A stretch of 16,925 nucleotides of DNA from DATGIQ01 sp035295665. Lineage in GTDB: Bacteria > Planctomycetota > Planctomycetia > Gemmatales > Gemmataceae. A program made the position numbers and the translations under genes. The notes under the pieces were generated by a model. It worked only from the letters and a program-made list of their open reading frames with translations, was not told the DNA's origin and ran no database searches. Where the stretch lies: the NCBI GenBank assembly GCA_035295665.1, contig DATGIQ010000134.1:1-16925 (forward strand). The letters are read 5' to 3'. Below, in pieces: positions 13,941 through 16,925 of the stretch; within the stretch, counting starts at the first letter, position 1, and each line of letters opens with the position of its first letter.

Positions 13941-15632
13941 CTACTGCATCTCGACGGTCAACGGCAGCCGATCGGCAACCCGGCAGGCGACGACAACTTC
14001 TCGTGCCCTCTGCAACGCAGCCGCTATGTTCGGGCAGATGTTGTCCCGCCCGATATGCCGGGCGAACCTTGCCCGCCGCATCAATTTGGCCGGCTGCGGC
14101 CGTGCGCCGCACAGGATCAGGGTACGACCGGCGGCGTGGAGTTTGTCGGCGAGTTCTTCCAGTGTCAACAGGCCAGTCGCATCGATGGCCGTCATGTTTC
14201 GCAAGCGCAAAATGATGATCGGTGTGAGCTCTTCCAGGTGGTCGGTGATGCGGGCGACCTTCTCGGTCGCTCCGAACAGGAAGGGGCCATGGATACGAAT
14301 CACCGTGACATAGTCGGGGATATGCTTATCTTGCAAGCTGTGGGGGCGACCTTCTTCCACATCTTCCTTGGTGACTTTGGTGACCGTCGTGGTTTTGGCC
14401 ACGCGGCGGATGTAGAGCAAGGCGGCCAGGACCATGCCGACCTCGACGGCAAGCGTCAGGTCCGCGAAGACGGTCAGGAGCAATGTCACCAGCCAGACGC
14501 TGATGTCTGCCCACGTCATTTTGAGGAGTTTGGGGATCTCCTTCCACTCGCCCATGTTGTAGGCCACAACCATCAGAATGGCCGCCAGGACCGCCAACGG
14601 GATGAAGTGCGCCAGCGGGGCGGCGAAGCACACGATCGCCAGCAGCGTCAGGGCATGGACCATGCCGGCCACGGGCGTCTTTCCGCGGGATCGAATATTG
14701 GTTGCCGTGCGGGCGATCGCACCCGTGGCCGGCAATCCGCCGAAAAGCGGTGAGACGATGTTGGCGACCCCCTGGGCTACCAGTTCCACGTTGGGATGGT
14801 GCCGGTCGCCGCTCATCCGGTCCGCGACCACGGCCGACATGAGCGACTCGATGGCACCGAGCATGGCCACCGTGAGCGCAGGAGAAAGCAACGGGAGAAT
14901 CATGTCCGTGTGGAAGGCCGGCATCTCGAAGGTGGGAAGACCGCTCGGAATCCCGCCAAACCGGCTGCCGATCGTTTCGACCGGGAGGTGCAGCGTACCC
15001 ACGATTGCGGTTCCGAGTACGAGAGCCAGAATGGAGCCGGGAACCCGCTTCAGGAATTGGGAGGTCAGAACAATGACCAGCATGGCCGATAGTGCAAGCA
15101 GGGTCGAGGGGAGCGAGGCCGTCTGCCAATGGCGGAGCAAGGTTGCCAGGCGTGCTGCGAACTCCCCCGGAACTTTATCGATTTGCAGGCCGAAGAAATC
15201 CTTGATCTGCGTGCTGGCAATGAGAATGGCGATCCCGTTGGTGAACCCGATGATGACCGGCCGCGGGATAAACTTGACCGCCGCCCCGAGTCCCGTCAGG
15301 CCCAGGAGGACCAAGATAGCACCGGCCATCATGGTGCAGTGAAAGAGGCCGTCCACGCCGTGTTGCGCGACGATGCCGTACACGACCACTACAAACGCCC
15401 CAGTGGGGCCGCCAATCTGGTTCTTGGAGCCGCCCAGGGCTGAAATCAGGAACCCGGTGATGATGGCGCAGTATAAACCGGCTTGCGGTGGAACGCCGGA
15501 AGAGATGGCAAACGCCATCGCCAGCGGTAGCGCAACCAGGCCAACCGTCAGCCCCGCGATCAGGTCGGAGAAGAACGTTTGCGCGCTGTAGTGCCGTAGG
15601 CAGAGAACGGATTTGGGTAAGCCAAGGCGCAT
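13941..15632 (-). CDS. SulP family anion transporter with C-terminal STAS domain
   Basis: A 563-residue inner-membrane anion transporter (SLC26/SulP) that moves sulfate, bicarbonate or dicarboxylates with H+ or Na+. Residues about 15-410 are the SulP membrane domain: SDLIAGLTVGLVALPLAMAFA, GGPTGA (74-79), the signature ESLMSAVVADRMSGDRHHPNVELVAQG (261-287) and FGGLPATGAIARTATN. The STAS domain follows from about 437, with VTVIRIHGPFLFGATEKV and NMTAIDATG (Asp484). The ATG at 15632 is preferred over an earlier in-frame codon because AAGGGGGG precedes it and the SulP homology begins there. BicA-like bicarbonate uptake and sulfate uptake cannot be told apart from the sequence, and no carbonic anhydrase or cys gene adjoins. 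It has its own promoter candidate. Confidence 0.95.
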   Translation of the reverse strand: MRLGLPKSVLCLRHYSAQTFFSDLIAGLTVGLVALPLAMAFAISSGVPPQAGLYCAIITGFLISALGGSKNQIGGPTGAFVVVVYGIVAQHGVDGLFHCTMMAGAILVLLGLTGLGAAVKFIPRPVIIGFTNGIAILIASTQIKDFFGLQIDKVPGEFAARLATLLRHWQTASLPSTLLALSAMLVIVLTSQFLKRVPGSILALVLGTAIVGTLHLPVETIGSRFGGIPSGLPTFEMPAFHTDMILPLLSPALTVAMLGAIESLMSAVVADRMSGDRHHPNVELVAQGVANIVSPLFGGLPATGAIARTATNIRSRGKTPVAGMVHALTLLAIVCFAAPLAHFIPLAVLAAILMVVAYNMGEWKEIPKLLKMTWADISVWLVTLLLTVFADLTLAVEVGMVLAALLYIRRVAKTTTVTKVTKEDVEEGRPHSLQDKHIPDYVTVIRIHGPFLFGATEKVARITDHLEELTPIIILRLRNMTAIDATGLLTLEELADKLHAAGRTLILCGARPQPAKLMRRARFARHIGRDNICPNIAAALQRAREVVVACRVADRLPLTVEMQ

Positions 15633-15635
15633 GTT

Positions 15636-15643
15636 CCCCCCTT
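15636..15643 (-). promoter_or_regulatory. Ribosome binding site deciding the SulP start
   Basis: AAGGGGGG on the minus strand, with the core 3-5 bases before the ATG at 15632. It rules out the longer N-terminal extension, which has no such site. Confidence 0.5.
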
Positions 15644-15687
15644 GGTTTCGTGAGGCCGTCCAGGAGTACCGTCTGGAGAGGGGAGGA

Positions 15688-15716
15688 ACTATAAACCGAG
15701 TCGCTTTCTTTGGCAA
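15688..15716 (-). promoter_or_regulatory. Sigma-70-type promoter for the SulP gene
   Basis: On the minus strand TTGCCA (15716-15711), an exact 17-base spacer and TATAGT (15693-15688). Each hexamer matches the consensus at five of six positions. Transcription would start near 15681, giving a leader of about 50 bases before the ATG at 15632. It is the best promoter I see in the window. Confidence 0.55.
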
Positions 15717-15803
15717 TCTCAATCATCAGCGCGCGTCGATTGGCAAGGGAGATTGGGAAACTTCACAGGCTGACCCAAGCTCGGAGAGACAGCTTCGGGG
15801 CTG

Positions 15804-16925
15804 TTACGGTGGGGTTGCGGGCATCGGCTTACCTGCGGACAGTTCTTGCAGGGCCGCTCGCAACGCCTCGGCCGTTTTTTTGCCGCCGCCCACGAATAGG
15901 CGGGCGACCTTGCCGTCGCGATCGATCACCACGGTTTGGGGGATGGCCGTCACGGTGTACTTGGCTGCGATCACTCCATCGCGATCGAAAGCCACGGGAA
16001 GCTTTAGCTTGTGCCGCTCCAGCGTCGCCTTCACCGTTTCCGGTTGTTCTTCGAGGTTAACGGCCAGCAGTTCGACGCCTCGGTCGGCAAATTCCTTGAC
16101 CACGCTGTCAACCAAGGGCATGGTCTCCAGGCACGGACCGCACCAGGTGGCCCAAAACTCAAGAACGACGACGCGGCCTTTGGCGCTGGCCAACTGGAAC
16201 TTTTGGCCATTGAGCGTATCCAATGAGAAACCGTACGCCGGCTGCCCGACGAGGGCGGATTCCTTACCGGTCAAGCGGCCGTCCGCAGCGTCGGGGTCGG
16301 CCTGGGCAAATTTTGGCTCCGCAGCAGGATGCAGCTTCCAAAGGTGAAAGGCCAGCCTGGCCGCCGATTCTTCGATGGATGTGCCGAACAGCACCTGATC
16401 CACTTCCGCCAAATCGGCCCGGCATGCTCCCAAAACGTCACTGGTGCCCGAAATAGTCTTCTCGTCCGCCTTCTCGGCCACGAAGGTTAGGCGGTTGCCA
16501 TCCGCTCGCAAGGTTTGCACGCGCTTGGTCCGCGAACGATCGGCAACTGTCCGATCGTCCTTGGGAGCCGTCCATTCATCGGCGTGCAGCCAGATGATTT
16601 GCGCAACGCGGTTCCGCGGGATCACGCGGGTTTCCAAACGAACTTCGACTTTCAACCGCGTGTCATCCATTTCCCGCACCCGACCACGCAGAAAATCGCC
16701 GTTCGTGGAACAGATCAGGTGGGTCGGGGGCGAATCTTTCTGCATGCGCGGCAAAGTGAGCAGCCGGTCGCGCTTGGGATCCTCAAGCCGCGGAGAAGTG
16801 TTGGCAACAAGCTGGATGGCTTTGATTTTTTCGTGAGCAACGAAGGTGGCGTCCGAAATGGGTGTTCGGAAGGTGACACCCTTTTCATCGATCCCGTCAA
16901 TGGTGCACGGAATCGTGTCGCCGCT
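15804..16925 (-). CDS. TlpA-like thioredoxin-fold protein with N-terminal SH3/LSm-like repeats (5' end beyond right edge)
   Basis: The last 373 residues of a minus-strand gene; the frame stays open to the window edge, so the start is not seen. Residues about 225-360 form a TlpA/ResA-type thioredoxin domain: VGQPAYGFSLDTLNGQKF, VVVLEFWATWCGPCLETMP with the active-site pair in WCGPC (261-265), ELLAVNLEEQPETV and the cis-proline loop TAIPQTVVID (Pro329). Such proteins reduce disulfides outside the cytoplasm. Ahead of it lie three repeats of about 40-46 residues (2-40, 68-113, 136-181), each a run of short beta strands ending in an IKAIQLV / VAQIIWL / VDQVLFG-like strand, which resemble SH3- or LSm-like barrels. 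The internal TTG at 16754 is in frame but not a plausible start, since it would cut off the first repeat. Confidence 0.92.
   Translation of the reverse strand, partial: SGDTIPCTIDGIDEKGVTFRTPISDATFVAHEKIKAIQLVANTSPRLEDPKRDRLLTLPRMQKDSPPTHLICSTNGDFLRGRVREMDDTRLKVEVRLETRVIPRNRVAQIIWLHADEWTAPKDDRTVADRSRTKRVQTLRADGNRLTFVAEKADEKTISGTSDVLGACRADLAEVDQVLFGTSIEESAARLAFHLWKLHPAAEPKFAQADPDAADGRLTGKESALVGQPAYGFSLDTLNGQKFQLASAKGRVVVLEFWATWCGPCLETMPLVDSVVKEFADRGVELLAVNLEEQPETVKATLERHKLKLPVAFDRDGVIAAKYTVTAIPQTVVIDRDGKVARLFVGGGKKTAEALRAALQELSAGKPMPATPP

Overview
The window looks like chromosomal DNA of a planctomycete, probably one of the Gemmata/Pirellula-type lineages. This is inferred from gene content rather than from a marker gene. 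It holds a DUF1549 (planctomycete-type secreted) protein, a secreted DUF1080 (3-keto-disaccharide hydrolase family) protein, a Tat-exported Gfo/Idh/MocA oxidoreductase, a secreted BD-FAE-like esterase, and a TlpA-type thioredoxin protein with an unusual N-terminal extension. The DNA is GC-rich, genes lie on both strands with short mixed-direction transcription units, and several genes use GTG starts. No rRNA, tRNA, CRISPR array, phage module or complete insertion sequence was seen.

Layout. Positions 1-531 (-) hold the start of a DUF1549 protein that runs off the left edge. A 510-base gap follows, with a 55-codon plus-strand ORF that looks like the tail of a lost gene. Next come a 716-residue superfamily 1 (IGHMBP2/SMUBP-2-like) helicase with a DbpA-like RNA-binding segment at its N-terminus (1042-3192, -) and an exported alpha/beta hydrolase (3293-4222, -). 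Divergent from these is an unrecognised protein with many membrane segments (4538-6175, +). It converges on a secreted DUF1080 protein (6195-6947, -). A GNAT acetyltransferase (7300-7758, -) and a cation diffusion facilitator (8028-8966, +) diverge from a shared 269-base region. Positions 9310-11117 (+) are a compact three-gene cassette: F420-reductase-like Rossmann protein, SDR and VOC protein. The right third is all minus strand: TlpA-like protein (15804 to beyond the right edge), SulP transporter with STAS domain (13941-15632), Gfo/Idh/MocA oxidoreductase (12369-13664) and serine beta-lactamase-like hydrolase (11130-12305).

How the genes relate. Four exported hydrolytic or redox proteins (esterase, DUF1080, Gfo/Idh/MocA, penicillin-binding-type hydrolase) plus the DUF1549 protein fit periplasmic breakdown of complex carbohydrates, but they are scattered and do not form one operon. 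The SDR, Rossmann and VOC genes look like a small carbonyl or xenobiotic metabolism unit. The CDF and SulP transporters are independent ion transport genes.

Less ordinary features: the DbpA-like/SMUBP-2 fusion; three SH3/LSm-like repeats ahead of the thioredoxin domain; an 83-base structured inverted repeat next to the SulP gene; a 36-codon DUF302-like stub that keeps a good ribosome binding site; and two other short coding-looking fragments in gaps. I found no convincing new multi-gene system.
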